Counted from the first letter of the stretch, positions 1 to 9,035 are shown. The stretch: DNA of 64,000 nucleotides from Anaerocolumna aminovalerica (GCF_900115365.1 NZ_FOWD01000008.1:1-64000); one strand, 5' to 3'. Numbers and translations: made by a program. The notes: generated by a model from the sequence alone, not told the origin.

Positions 1-92
<92 letters not shown>

Positions 93-376
93 AAATGTTT
101 TTCTTTAATTTATTAAAGTTTAATCGTTCAGAATTAACATTGGCTTGTTTTAAGAATTAAAACAAACGTTAAATCCAATGAATTATTAATTCATTACTGT
201 TTTTAAGGTTGTACCTATAATAAATAGATACGGTTCGTTATAAATCAGTCATTGAATCAAATTCAATGCTTTTCTATAATATGAAAATTTTATTAGAATT
301 TTCAGGGTTGTTTCACTGTTCAGTTATCAATGTTCATTCCTTTTTGCTTACCGCCGTTACCGCGTCAGCAAAGAGA

Positions 377-405
377 ATTATATCATCATCCAAACATTAT
401 GTCAA
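377..405 (-). promoter_or_regulatory. rrn promoter, perfect consensus
   Basis: On the minus strand TTGACA (400-405) is followed by a 17-bp spacer and TATAAT (377-382). Both hexamers match the housekeeping sigma consensus exactly. It sits about 285 bp before the 16S 5' end. The 93-376 leader between them has no credible gene; it should be the pre-rRNA leader. Confidence 0.9.
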
Positions 406-489
406 CACTTTTTTTAATCTTTTTTTCAAGCCATATTTATCCACTTTACATATCGTAATATCCTTATCATTTGCTTCCTATTATTCCAC

Positions 490-535
490 ATAAAAACACC
501 CTGCCACAACAAATAAAAGACAGTGTACAGGGTGT
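490..535 (-). terminator. Terminator after PfkB-family kinase
   Basis: Arms ACACCCTG (496-503) and CAGGGTGT (528-535) form an 8-bp stem with a long 24-nt loop. In the minus direction it is followed by TTTTTATG. The 536-743 stretch between it and the kinase stop codon shows no gene. Confidence 0.5.
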
Positions 536-743
536 ATTCCTGCCTGCTATGATTGAACGCCGTATTTGCAGCCAAATTGTTTTGTATTATAGCTAGTTAC
601 TTTTATAATAATTATGGACATAAATCATATTAATTGATATTCCAGGCTACAGGTTCGCCCACATAACTCTTTATTATTCTTTTCACATTATAAAAACATC
701 CATTGGCACTCTATACAGAATTTCAAGTAACCTTGCAAATCCT

Positions 744-1730
744 TTACTCTGTTGGTACCATATCATGAATATTATCAGGTATAGCCAAATGTTCTTCTCT
801 ACTAATCATATATCCGGCAATCCTATTAGCAAATGCCACGCAATCCCTTATATTATGTCCTTCACGCAATGCCATTAAAAATGCCGCGTCAAAGGTATCT
901 CCGGCGCCGACTGTATTAACCGGAGTAACAGGTTCTGTTTCCACGGTAGTCTGCGTATATCCCTCTTGTACTAATACAGGATTTCCACCATCCCGTGCTA
1001 TGATACAGCGGTCCTTGCCTGCCATTGACTCCACTGCCTCTTTCATATTGATTTTTCCGGTTATCTGTCCGAATTCTTCAATGCCAGAACCTAATATGAT
1101 ATCCGTATATTCCAGAACCTGTTCAAATAATTGACGGCGTCCAGTCTGATATCCATAGGATTCCGCCCTTATATTAAGATCAAACACCAAAATTGATTGA
1201 TTCTCTTTCATCCCTTTAAAAAAATCCAATAACGCATTTCCGCTTTCTATATTATTAGTTAATGACATGCCACTTGAAAAGACAATAGCAGGCTTTTTAT
1301 AAAGTTCTTTCGGAAAGCTGTCAGAGGTATAATGATCTAATGCTGACCAAGGCGGTATCCATGTAAACATTGTCCTATCACCACTGTGATCCAGTACTGC
1401 TATACAAACAATAGAGCCACTGTCTGTAGTTATTGAAAAATGCATGTTTACATTATTATTTTCCATTTCTTGTTTTAGGAACTGCCCCACCCGGTCATTA
1501 CCTACATTAGTAATAAAAATAGGATTCTGTTTTAGCTTGCCAAGAACTTTGGCGGTGTTTCCCACACTGCCTCCGCTGCGAAAAGAAACCTTTTGCTCAT
1601 TAATGTTTGTGGGATCATGCTTTATATTGTCTATTGCACTTTTCGCCTGGCCATATGGAATAATTAAGTCAGCACATAAATCACCAACACAAATAATATC
1701 ATACTCTTTACTATTAATTTTGGGCCACAT
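744..1730 (-). CDS. PfkB-family carbohydrate kinase
   Basis: A 328-residue PfkB/ribokinase-family sugar kinase that phosphorylates a sugar or nucleoside with ATP in the cytoplasm. The N-terminal signature is DIICVGDLCADLIIP with a GGSVGNTA motif near residue 55; the C-terminal anion-hole/catalytic motif NTVGAGDTFDAAF has its catalytic Asp near residue 278. The start was set at the ATG at 1730 because GAGGG lies 8 nt upstream; a longer frame to 1766 has no ribosome site. It overlaps the end of the TrpF-like gene by about 17 nt, so the two are translationally coupled. The substrate cannot be read from the sequence; sugar or nucleoside are both possible. Confidence 0.88.
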   Translation of the reverse strand: MWPKINSKEYDIICVGDLCADLIIPYGQAKSAIDNIKHDPTNINEQKVSFRSGGSVGNTAKVLGKLKQNPIFITNVGNDRVGQFLKQEMENNNVNMHFSITTDSGSIVCIAVLDHSGDRTMFTWIPPWSALDHYTSDSFPKELYKKPAIVFSSGMSLTNNIESGNALLDFFKGMKENQSILVFDLNIRAESYGYQTGRRQLFEQVLEYTDIILGSGIEEFGQITGKINMKEAVESMAGKDRCIIARDGGNPVLVQEGYTQTTVETEPVTPVNTVGAGDTFDAAFLMALREGHNIRDCVAFANRIAGYMISREEHLAIPDNIHDMVPTE

Positions 1731-2391
1731 GTTTTGCCCTCTCACAAAATTGACGTACCAGTTCAATATCTTTATGTAATAACTTTCCGTTTTCTTTCAC
1801 ACTGGTCTTAGTCAGAGAATCAACACCAAATGGGTTTACGGCACGAATTGCTTCTTCTACATTGTCTGGTCCAAGTCCTCCTGCCAAAATAACCGGTATC
1901 GGAACACGGTTAACAATTTCCCGGTCTATGCTCCAATCATGGGTCACTCCAGCAGCACCAACCCCCGGCACTGTAGTAGACACACTGTCAAGAATCAGCA
2001 GATCCGCATATTCCGATTTTTTTATTGCATCATTAATAGATTCTTCACCGGTAACACCAACTGCTTCCATTAACTTAACTTGGGGCAAACATTCATATAA
2101 TCTTTTGCGAAACTCCGGATTACCTTCAAAGTTTGCACACAAATGCAATACATCCGGTTGCAGCTTCTTAGTCTGGGCTATAATGTCTTCTTCATTATCC
2201 TGAACTGAAATTAATACTTTTACTGCTTTATCTCCTATTGCGTAGAAAATTTCCAAAGCTGTTTCTTCACTGATTGCACATGGAAAAGGTCCGTCCTTTG
2301 GTCCTACAAGGAGTCCGATTCTGTCAGCTCCTGCATGAATACAGTCAATTGCTTCTTTTGCGGTTTGAATTGAATAAATTTGTGTAATCAT
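1714..2391 (-). CDS. TrpF-like (phosphoribosylanthranilate isomerase-like) TIM-barrel protein
   Basis: A 225-residue (beta/alpha)8 protein. The C-terminal phosphate-binding segment VILAGGLGPDNVEEAIRAVN (about residues 164-183), followed by PFGVD, closely matches the TrpF family, and the length fits. There are no tryptophan genes nearby; it is instead first in an overlapping two-gene operon with a PfkB kinase. A sugar-phosphate isomerase or a scavenging role is therefore more likely than tryptophan synthesis, but that is inference. The catalytic Cys of true TrpF (near residue 7) is not present: the N-terminus reads MITQIYSIQTAKEA. AAAGG lies 11 nt upstream of the ATG. Confidence 0.75.
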   Translation of the reverse strand: MITQIYSIQTAKEAIDCIHAGADRIGLLVGPKDGPFPCAISEETALEIFYAIGDKAVKVLISVQDNEEDIIAQTKKLQPDVLHLCANFEGNPEFRKRLYECLPQVKLMEAVGVTGEESINDAIKKSEYADLLILDSVSTTVPGVGAAGVTHDWSIDREIVNRVPIPVILAGGLGPDNVEEAIRAVNPFGVDSLTKTSVKENGKLLHKDIELVRQFCERAKHVAQN

Positions 2392-2452
2392 AATTATCTT
2401 TTACCTTTCATTAAAATAAACTAGATTATTATGGAAACTTGTCTTTATTTAT

Positions 2453-2481
2453 ATTATACATAAACCACATATTTTTCACAA
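2453..2481 (-). promoter_or_regulatory. Promoter of the TrpF-like / PfkB operon
   Basis: Minus strand: TTGTGA (2476-2481), 17-bp spacer, TATAAT (2453-2458), about 62 bp before the TrpF-like ATG. The rest of 2482-2676 is very AT-rich with no gene seen. Confidence 0.6.
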
Positions 2482-2668
2482 TACATATTATTTTTTTATA
2501 TACTTTAAACAAAAGGGTGTTTTCATAATAACTTTATAAAATAATAAGGCATGTTAAATATAATAATCCGTTAATTTTTAAATACATAATAATCTATACT
2601 TTTTAATTTTTATGTACAAGGTGAATACTCTTACAGATTATTTAGCTTGTGGTAATTCTTTGCAAAAG

Positions 2669-2725
2669 CATAAAAACAAGGAACGCTACAAAATATTATC
2701 CTGTCCGATTTTGTAACGTTCCTTG
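2669..2725 (-). terminator. Terminator after kdgK
   Basis: Arms starting CAAGGAACG (2677-) and ending CGTTCCTTG (-2725) form a stem of about 17 bp with one mismatch, loop about 13 nt. In the minus direction it is followed by TTTTTATG. It lies about 130 bp downstream of kdgK; the 2726-2857 spacer is AT-rich and holds no gene. Confidence 0.8.
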
Positions 2726-2857
2726 CTTTTGGTGTATTACACCCAATGTGAGTTTTTTATTGTATGAAATATGATTATGTTTTTTATTTAATTAACATAA
2801 TTTTACTACAAATATAAATTATATTAATAATTTTAAATTCTGATTCTTATGAATAAT

Positions 2858-3883
2858 CTAGCGATTCATCTCGCTTTGAATTCCTTTACTATGGTGTGCT
2901 TCGATGATACGGTCAATTTCCTTCTTATCTGAGGAAGGAAGATCACCTAATATAGTATTCTTAACAGAACTGCAGGCATTACCATATTCTAATGCTTTTT
3001 GACAATCGTTATATGCCAATAATCCATAAAGAACACCGGATACATAAGCATCACCACTTCCTATCCGATCTACTACTTCAATATTCTCATATGGTTCTTC
3101 TTTATATATTTTGTCTTCTTCTGCATTGTATATAGTGGAACCAAAGGTGTGTTTTTTAGGGCTTATGATTTTACGTTCTGTGGAAGCTAAAATCTTTATG
3201 TCATACTCCTTTGCAAATTCTTTAAGAATATCCGTTAATTCCCCTGTCTTACCAAAGGTACGGCGGGATGTTTCTTCTGATACAAATAAAATATCAACAT
3301 AAGGAAGAATATTTTCGATATACATTTTAGCTTCTGCTTCTGTCCAAAGATTTGCTCTAAAATTTACGTCAAAGGATATAGTAGCTCCTGCCGCCTTAAA
3401 CTTTTTAATCATTTCTGTTGCTGTTGTACGGGTTTTCTCAGATAACGCCAAAGATATTCCGCTTGTATGAAATAATCTGGTGGTATGATAAATTTCTTCC
3501 GGTATGTCGTCCGGATTAATCGTATTTATAGATGCATTCTTTCTATCATATACAACTGTGGGTTTTCTGGGATATACTCCATGCTCATAAAAATAAATAC
3601 CTAATCTGGCCTCCGGGCTTTCATCGTATAGCAGCCAATCGTCGCTTACTCCACAGAAGCGAATATTATTTTTCACATAAGTACCTAATTCATTTTTAGG
3701 CAGCTTGGAAATAATTCCTGTACGTAATCCTAGTAATGATATACCAGATACTACATTTAGTTCTGCCCCTCCTGCTCTTTTTTCAAAGACATTGCCGGAA
3801 AATATACGGTCATTGACAGGAGCAGATAATCTTAATAATATTTCCCCGAAAGCAAGGGCATCAAATTCTTTGTTTTCATTCAT
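2858..3883 (-). CDS. kdgK: 2-keto-3-deoxygluconate kinase (PfkB family)
   Basis: A 341-residue PfkB-family kinase expected to convert 2-keto-3-deoxygluconate to KDPG with ATP. The N-terminus DALAFGEILLRLSAP, the GGAELNVVSGISLLG motif (about residues 38-52) and the C-terminal DRIGSGDAYVSGVLYG motif (272-287, catalytic Asp 278) are typical of KdgK. The specific assignment rests on context: it lies 39 bp downstream of the KDPG aldolase gene on the same strand, so kinase and aldolase form the end of the hexuronate (pectin/alginate) pathway. GGAGG precedes the ATG. General PfkB identity is certain; KDG specificity is a strong inference. Confidence 0.85.
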   Translation of the reverse strand: MNENKEFDALAFGEILLRLSAPVNDRIFSGNVFEKRAGGAELNVVSGISLLGLRTGIISKLPKNELGTYVKNNIRFCGVSDDWLLYDESPEARLGIYFYEHGVYPRKPTVVYDRKNASINTINPDDIPEEIYHTTRLFHTSGISLALSEKTRTTATEMIKKFKAAGATISFDVNFRANLWTEAEAKMYIENILPYVDILFVSEETSRRTFGKTGELTDILKEFAKEYDIKILASTERKIISPKKHTFGSTIYNAEEDKIYKEEPYENIEVVDRIGSGDAYVSGVLYGLLAYNDCQKALEYGNACSSVKNTILGDLPSSDKKEIDRIIEAHHSKGIQSEMNR

Positions 3884-3922
3884 ATTTTCTCATATCCTCC
3901 TATAAGGAATTGGGATGGATGA

Positions 3923-4888
3923 TTATTTTTTCTGAAGTAAATGAACAGCAAAACCACCAATTTCCTCTTTTAGATAAATGGCTATTAGATTTCCCTTGTT
4001 ATCATATTTTTTAGAATCCATGTTGAACTCATATCCTTGCAGTTCAAGATGGTACATTGCTCTTTCAATGTAGTTTGTTTGTACTGCAATGTGTCCGTTT
4101 TTTCCTAAGAAAGGAGTCTTCATAACCTCAATTCCGGTTCCGGCAAAAATAGAACTGCTTCCAACATTCTTTGTGAATCCAAATAATTTCTCAAAGGAAT
4201 TTGCTACCGTATCCGCTTCATTTTCATCAGCTGCATTAATTCCAACATGGCGAAGTTCAAATCCTAACATATTATTAACAGCTTCTCTTGTTAAATCTCT
4301 GATTTTATCAAATTCACCGGCTTTGATTAAATCATCTTTTACCATCCAGCTGCCGCCGCAAGCTATAATCTTATTAAAATCTAAATATGTTGTAAGATTC
4401 TTTGCATTAATTCCGCCAGTAGGCATAAATTGCATATTAACAAATGGGCCTGCCATGGATTTAATCATATCCAAACCGCCTGCTGCTTCAGCAGGGAAAA
4501 ACTTAACAACATCAAGTCCCAGTTCAATTGCTGTTTCCACATCACTTGGATTTGCTGTACCAGGAGTAACTGGAATACCTTTTTCCTGGCAGTACTTTAC
4601 TGTTTTAGGATTTAATCCCGGGCTTACGATAAATTTTGCACCGGCATTGATTGCTCTGTCTACTTGCTCTGTATTTAATACAGTACCAGCTCCAACTAAC
4701 ATGTTAGGGAACTTGGTTGTCATAATACGGATTGCTTCTTCAGCTGCATCTGTTCTAAATGTAACTTCTGCACATGGCAGTCCTCCATCACATAATGCTT
4801 GTGCTAATGGTGCTGCATCTTCAGCCCTGTCCAATTTTACAACTGGTACAATACCAATTTTTTTAATTTGTTGTAATACTTCATTCAT
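3923..4888 (-). CDS. eda: KDPG/KHG aldolase fused to a C-terminal VOC-like domain
   Basis: Residues 1-210 are a class I 2-keto-3-deoxy-6-phosphogluconate / 4-hydroxy-2-oxoglutarate aldolase. Glu41 (CAEVTFRT) and the Schiff-base Lys129 (LDVVKFFPAEAAGG) are in place. It splits KDPG into pyruvate and glyceraldehyde-3-phosphate. Normal Eda ends near residue 210, but this protein runs to 321: residues about 212-321 (HVGINAADENEADTVANSFEK... to FAVHLLQKK) have the beta-alpha-beta layout of a vicinal-oxygen-chelate (glyoxalase-like) module. Its function is unknown; sugar-acid isomerase or product handling are guesses. First gene of an operon with kdgK. GGAGA lies about 7 nt upstream of the ATG. Confidence 0.9.
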   Translation of the reverse strand: MNEVLQQIKKIGIVPVVKLDRAEDAAPLAQALCDGGLPCAEVTFRTDAAEEAIRIMTTKFPNMLVGAGTVLNTEQVDRAINAGAKFIVSPGLNPKTVKYCQEKGIPVTPGTANPSDVETAIELGLDVVKFFPAEAAGGLDMIKSMAGPFVNMQFMPTGGINAKNLTTYLDFNKIIACGGSWMVKDDLIKAGEFDKIRDLTREAVNNMLGFELRHVGINAADENEADTVANSFEKLFGFTKNVGSSSIFAGTGIEVMKTPFLGKNGHIAVQTNYIERAMYHLELQGYEFNMDSKKYDNKGNLIAIYLKEEIGGFAVHLLQKK

Positions 4889-4987
4889 TTTTACTTCTCC
4901 TTTTCTTTTATATTTAAGTAAAGATTAATAATAGCGCTATGTCTATATTTTTCTGATACTTATAAATCACTGGTTTAGTTCATATCA

Positions 4988-5022
4988 TATACTAGTATAC
5001 TATTATCTTTTTTAAATTTCAA
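4988..5022 (-). promoter_or_regulatory. Promoter and palindromic operator of eda-kdgK
   Basis: Minus strand: TTGAAA (5017-5022), 17-bp spacer, TATACT (4994-4999). A perfect 12-bp palindrome TATACTAGTATA (4988-4999) starts with the -10 box itself, an ideal position for a repressor. The remaining spacer, 5023-5173, is AT-rich with no gene. Confidence 0.65.
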
Positions 5023-5173
5023 CAAAAGTATTATTTTTTCATATTACTATAAAATTAACCTGTTCTTCAGGGTACATCCCTATATGGTTTTTTTAATTTT
5101 TCCTTATATATTGGTAGTTTTATCATAATAATAATCATATTATATACAATATTCAGGATATCAACCCATAGAA

Positions 5174-5224
5174 TTCAAAAGGAAGTTCCAAAACTGAACC
5201 TTTCATTCCTTCTGGAACTTCCTT
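5174..5224 (-). terminator. Terminator after CvpA gene
   Basis: Perfect 12-bp arms AAGGAAGTTCCA (5179-5190) and TGGAACTTCCTT (5213-5224), starting 6 bp beyond the CvpA stop codon. In the minus direction it is followed by TTGAATTC, a weak T tract. Confidence 0.7.
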
Positions 5225-5229
5225 AAACC

Positions 5230-5925
5230 TTAGAATAGTATTTTCCCTATATCTGTAATATATCTTAATAGTAAATTGTTGTCGTAGAGCAGAGTTAAAA
5301 ACTTGCTTTCATTGATTAGCAAGAACATGGTTTTACCTATGTTCGTACTGCTAAACATTGTAAGTATGATAAACCCAATCCAGGCTATTACGATACCATG
5401 TAACAATCCTGCTAATAAGCCAGCCGTTTTATTTAATCCATTGATAATGGGTAATTTGCTTATTATATCCAAGGTTTTGCTTATAATTCCCAAAATTATC
5501 ATAACAAGCAGCATAACTATAATAAATACAGCTGCATTTATTATTATCCTTGAAATGGTCCCAGTTATATATTCTTCAAAACTATTTACTGCCATAGCCG
5601 CATAAACATCACCTGTATTGTTTTCTTTCAATGCATTTTTTATAGGACCCGGCAGAAAAAGTTTGTCAATAAAGTTCATTTGTTCTGAAGTCTTATCATT
5701 TGATTTTCCAAAATCAACAACTTTCTCCACTTTATTGTTTACAAAGCCCATAATTTTTTCATTCTTCTGAACTTCTTTATTTACCATGGGACTAATCCAC
5801 ATGGTTAAAAGCAACGCTATAATTGTAGAAAATAGTGTGAATACAGTCTTAATAAATCCACGTCTTCTTCCATTAAGAGTATAACCAGCTATGATTACTA
5901 TCACTAAAATTTCCAGCCAATTCAT
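5230..5925 (-). CDS. CvpA-family integral membrane protein
   Basis: A 231-residue protein with the CvpA pattern: N-terminal helix MNWLEILVIVIIAGYTLNG, a basic RRRG loop, a second helix (TVFTLFSTIIALLLTMWI), a soluble loop of about 60 residues, then two strongly hydrophobic segments near residues 140-165 and 185-210. CvpA-type proteins are linked to colicin V export or cell-envelope maintenance, with no firm biochemical role in Firmicutes. GGAGGGC lies just upstream of the ATG. It follows the DUF5711 gene on the same strand after about 100 bp containing a small CCCGT/ACGGG hairpin (5983-5998). Confidence 0.8.
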   Translation of the reverse strand: MNWLEILVIVIIAGYTLNGRRRGFIKTVFTLFSTIIALLLTMWISPMVNKEVQKNEKIMGFVNNKVEKVVDFGKSNDKTSEQMNFIDKLFLPGPIKNALKENNTGDVYAAMAVNSFEEYITGTISRIIINAAVFIIVMLLVMIILGIISKTLDIISKLPIINGLNKTAGLLAGLLHGIVIAWIGFIILTMFSSTNIGKTMFLLINESKFLTLLYDNNLLLRYITDIGKILF

Positions 5926-6028
5926 GATTTGCCCTCCTGATACTGTTTGATTCCTTATCTTTTGTGATTAAAAGGCTTGTCCCCGTAGCATGACGGGAAC
6001 TCCCCTTTATATGGCTATTAGGTTTATA

Positions 6029-7207
6029 TTACTCTTCCGCCAGTTGCACTTCTTCCATATTCTCATCATTAATAATTATGAATTTATGCTCACCGGTACC
6101 CGGCAATATATAATTTACATTCTTATCAAAGGTATATCTTAATACCTCGTTTCCATTGGTTTCCCATATAATCCATTCCAGATTGGTATACATAATAATC
6201 TGATTACCGGATAGATAAATGTTTTCATAATTATAATTCATATCTTTATCTAAAACTTTAGTTCCTTTAAAATCATAAAGCACTACTTTATATTTTTGTT
6301 CACCCTCCGGATTCTTAAGTACAAAGCCCATGTATTGGCTACTATAAAGTATGCTCTTTATTTCTGAGGATACTGATTCTTCATGAACTAATTTAGGTAT
6401 TTCTTTCATAGAATATATGCTGAACTTATCATCTCCAAATGCACATATGGTATCGTTATCCACAAACTCTATATTCGCTATAATTGTTTTTCCATAGTCA
6501 AAGGCCCCTGTCATTTTATCCACATAGCTTTCGCCAACTTTACCGAAGTTATAAAAAGTTAATTTACACTGGACTTCTCCGCTATTGATAGCCACATAAC
6601 TGGTTACCAGCTTTCTTCCATCTTCCGACAAAGCTATATCAATTGGGAAACCATTGGTTGAAGCCACCGTTCTTTTATCTGCCAGCACATTACCTTCTTT
6701 ATCATAAAGATATATGTAATTGGTTTCTTTCCCCTCCATTAATACTGCTATTACTCCCTGATTTGCAATCCTCACATCTATAATCGGATTTAGTACTTTA
6801 ACGGTGTTTACGCCGCCTTCCCCATCAAAAATTTCAACGGTTCTATACCCCCTATCTGCAATAGCTACGAATTTTCTGGAAATATCTACAATGGGATTCT
6901 TCATTTGATAAGTTCCATTCCAAAGCATATTGCCTGCAGCATCCATTGCCATTGCTCCATCTCTGCTGTATCTTAATACTCCCCCCTGGTAACTTATGTA
7001 CTTAGCTGAAGTGCTGTCTTCTCTCTTCATCGTATTAATTACCTGGTAGCCGGAGTAATTCTTTTGTAAAATGAATTTTAGTGCAAATACAGCTACAATG
7101 CTGACTATCAATATTATAAAAATCACTACAAAGACTTTTATCTTCTTTTTCTTTTTCTCTTTTATTTCATAGCTTCTTAACCGCCTTTTATCTAACTCAA
7201 TTGCCAT
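6029..7207 (-). CDS. DUF5711-type single-pass membrane protein
   Basis: A 392-residue protein with a short basic cytoplasmic N-terminus (KEKKKKKIK), one transmembrane helix at about residues 24-47, then a large extracytoplasmic domain of short beta-strand repeats resembling a WD40/beta-propeller. The pattern (ISYQGGVLRYSRDGAMAMDAAGNMLWNGTY, split here as a long repeat unit near residues 70-100) matches the Lachnospiraceae family I know as DUF5711. Function is unknown. It lies upstream of cvpA on the same strand and downstream of a LysM protein, suggesting an envelope-related neighbourhood. Confidence 0.6.
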   Translation of the reverse strand: MAIELDKRRLRSYEIKEKKKKKIKVFVVIFIILIVSIVAVFALKFILQKNYSGYQVINTMKREDSTSAKYISYQGGVLRYSRDGAMAMDAAGNMLWNGTYQMKNPIVDISRKFVAIADRGYRTVEIFDGEGGVNTVKVLNPIIDVRIANQGVIAVLMEGKETNYIYLYDKEGNVLADKRTVASTNGFPIDIALSEDGRKLVTSYVAINSGEVQCKLTFYNFGKVGESYVDKMTGAFDYGKTIIANIEFVDNDTICAFGDDKFSIYSMKEIPKLVHEESVSSEIKSILYSSQYMGFVLKNPEGEQKYKVVLYDFKGTKVLDKDMNYNYENIYLSGNQIIMYTNLEWIIWETNGNEVLRYTFDKNVNYILPGTGEHKFIIINDENMEEVQLAEE

Positions 7208-7384
7208 GACTTCTACCTCTTACCCTTATATTTCAGGCTTTATCACCTAAACCTATTCACTTTATGTTAACTGGTAAATATGGTTATATCTCTGTTCCTT
7301 GTCTAATTATAACTGATTTTGATAATGATAGCACTAACTTTTTTCCAATTCCCAATAGTACTTATTTTCTAGGCAGAAAAAACA

Positions 7385-7590
7385 CAGGTATGATATTTTA
7401 AATTATGCAAAAACGTGAAGCAGTGGCAGAATGACAATGCCACAGTTATTCCCGTCCTGACACAAATTATTTCAAATATCATACCTGCTTTTATTAAAGA
7501 GAATAAGGGTGAAAGAAAAAAACAGCCAGTAAGGTTTGCCCGGGTCCATGCATGAACTTTAATGGCAATTTGTGCAGTAAAGTGCATGGA
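7385..7590. repeat. Cluster of inverted repeats in intergenic region 7208-7595
   Basis: Three nested or adjacent inverted repeats. Arms CAGGTATGATATTT (7385-7398) and its exact complement (7474-7487) flank a hairpin GTGGCA/TGCCAC (7423-7443). A third pair, TCCATGCA/TGCATGGA, lies at 7545-7552 and 7583-7590. The only reading frame here, 74 codons on the minus strand, is made of the repeats and has no ribosome site, so I do not call it a gene. The stretch 7208-7384 is AT-rich and otherwise empty. It may be a small mobile-derived element or a structured RNA. Confidence 0.5.
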
Positions 7591-7595
7591 CATAA

Positions 7596-9035
7596 TTATG
7601 GTACAATTAATTTTTGTCCTGCATATATTTTATTCTCATCTTCTATTCCGTTTAATTCTTTTATCTTAGACATATAATTGGCTGAATTATAAAGTTTATA
7701 ACAGATACCTGCCAAAGACTCTCCTGATTGTACCACATAATACCTAACTTCCTTAGCTGTTTCTTTGCTTTCCTCAGGTTTTTCTTTTTCCGCTTCCTTG
7801 GTAGGTTTTGGAGTTGGTTCTTTAGTTGGTTCTTCAGTAGGCTTTGGAGTTGGCTCTTTCTTACTTTGTTCTTTATTTTCTTTTTCGGAATTTGGAGTTT
7901 CTAAATCCTTTCCTTTTGACTCTTCTTCCATATTATTTTCTTGTTTCTGTTCCTCCTCACCTGTAACATCTCCGGGTATTGTCTCAACTTCTACCGTATC
8001 AGACTGAGAGTTGGTGCCTTGTGTATTGGCAGTTTCCTTCTCTGTACTGCCTTTTGTTGTTTCCCCCATGTTTGAGGTATCATCCTCATTCCCTTTTTTC
8101 TCTTCTTCTTTTTCTTTGGAACCAAAATTGGATACTTCCTTTATTTCATCCAAATCTGTACCCTTTACATTTTCTTTATTATTTCCGCTCTTATTTTGAT
8201 TCAGATTCTCAGATATAGCATAAAGAGCTTCTTCCATATCTCTCATCTTTTTGTAATTATTTAGCATGGTTCCTGCTATGACCAAAACAATAACTGCAAG
8301 AAGAGTGCTGGCAGAATATAATAGCCGGATAACACTTTTATCATCTACCTTTAATTGTTTTTGCTCATTTTTTTCTTGTATTACATTTCTGATTCTTTGA
8401 GTAGTATGATCCTCATAATTACTTTCTTCACTTACTACATTCTTTGCATCTATCATGTAGTTTTGCATTTCTTCATTTTTTTCATAATATATGTAATAAC
8501 CAGATTGCTTTACTAATTGATTATTCTCCAACAGGTAAAAAACTTCTTCTCTTTCTAAAGTATCTATTTTTAATAACGTTTTATCAGGTCCATTAAAGTT
8601 CTCCATATGTACCTTACGTAGCATTTCTTCGCTATCCAAGTAGAAACCGGAACCAGTAAGTGCCCAGCCGACTATTTCAACATCCATAAAATATTTTTTT
8701 ATATCCTCATAAATACTTGTCCAGCATTCATCTGTAAAAGTGATTCCGTTGTAAAAATCGTTCTGTTTCATTTCTACAGCACCTTTTATAAATATATGCT
8801 TTCTTTCTTCCGTTCGTACAAAATATCCAAGTAAAACTGCTATACTACAATTAGCCGGTTCCTTTTGGCTAATTTGTTTCATAAAGGTCATAACATAGTC
8901 TTCTACATAAATAATTTTATTATGAATTGGAATATTTCCAATCTGTCTTATGTTTTTAGGTAATTTATAGATTCCGCTGTACATAGTATCATCCGGTTTT
9001 TTTCCATTATGTGTATTAATATGTCCATTGTCCAT
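7596..9035 (-). CDS. Membrane-anchored LysM-domain protein
   Basis: A 479-residue protein. Residues 1-232 form a cytoplasmic domain; its segment VEIVGWALTGSGFYLDSEE (about 119-137) resembles the core of MPN/JAB-fold proteins but lacks the metal-binding His residues. A transmembrane helix lies at about 236-257. It is followed by a long low-complexity, Glu/Lys/Pro-rich linker (about 300-425) with repeats of the type PTPKPTEEPTKEP that should span the wall. A C-terminal LysM domain (about 430-479, YYVVQSGESLAGICYKLYN... AGQKLIVP) binds peptidoglycan. GGAGGG precedes the ATG. The biological role is unknown; linking cytoplasm to the wall is inference. Confidence 0.8.
   Translation of the reverse strand: MDNGHINTHNGKKPDDTMYSGIYKLPKNIRQIGNIPIHNKIIYVEDYVMTFMKQISQKEPANCSIAVLLGYFVRTEERKHIFIKGAVEMKQNDFYNGITFTDECWTSIYEDIKKYFMDVEIVGWALTGSGFYLDSEEMLRKVHMENFNGPDKTLLKIDTLEREEVFYLLENNQLVKQSGYYIYYEKNEEMQNYMIDAKNVVSEESNYEDHTTQRIRNVIQEKNEQKQLKVDDKSVIRLLYSASTLLAVIVLVIAGTMLNNYKKMRDMEEALYAISENLNQNKSGNNKENVKGTDLDEIKEVSNFGSKEKEEEKKGNEDDTSNMGETTKGSTEKETANTQGTNSQSDTVEVETIPGDVTGEEEQKQENNMEEESKGKDLETPNSEKENKEQSKKEPTPKPTEEPTKEPTPKPTKEAEKEKPEESKETAKEVRYYVVQSGESLAGICYKLYNSANYMSKIKELNGIEDENKIYAGQKLIVP

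Noticed and set aside
266-493. 75-codon frame on the plus strand
   Set aside because: It overlaps the rrn promoter and pre-rRNA leader on the other strand, has no ribosome site and no recognisable motif.
7369-7593. 74-codon frame on the minus strand
   Set aside because: It covers only the inverted-repeat cluster, lacks a ribosome site and has an odd Cys/Phe-rich composition.
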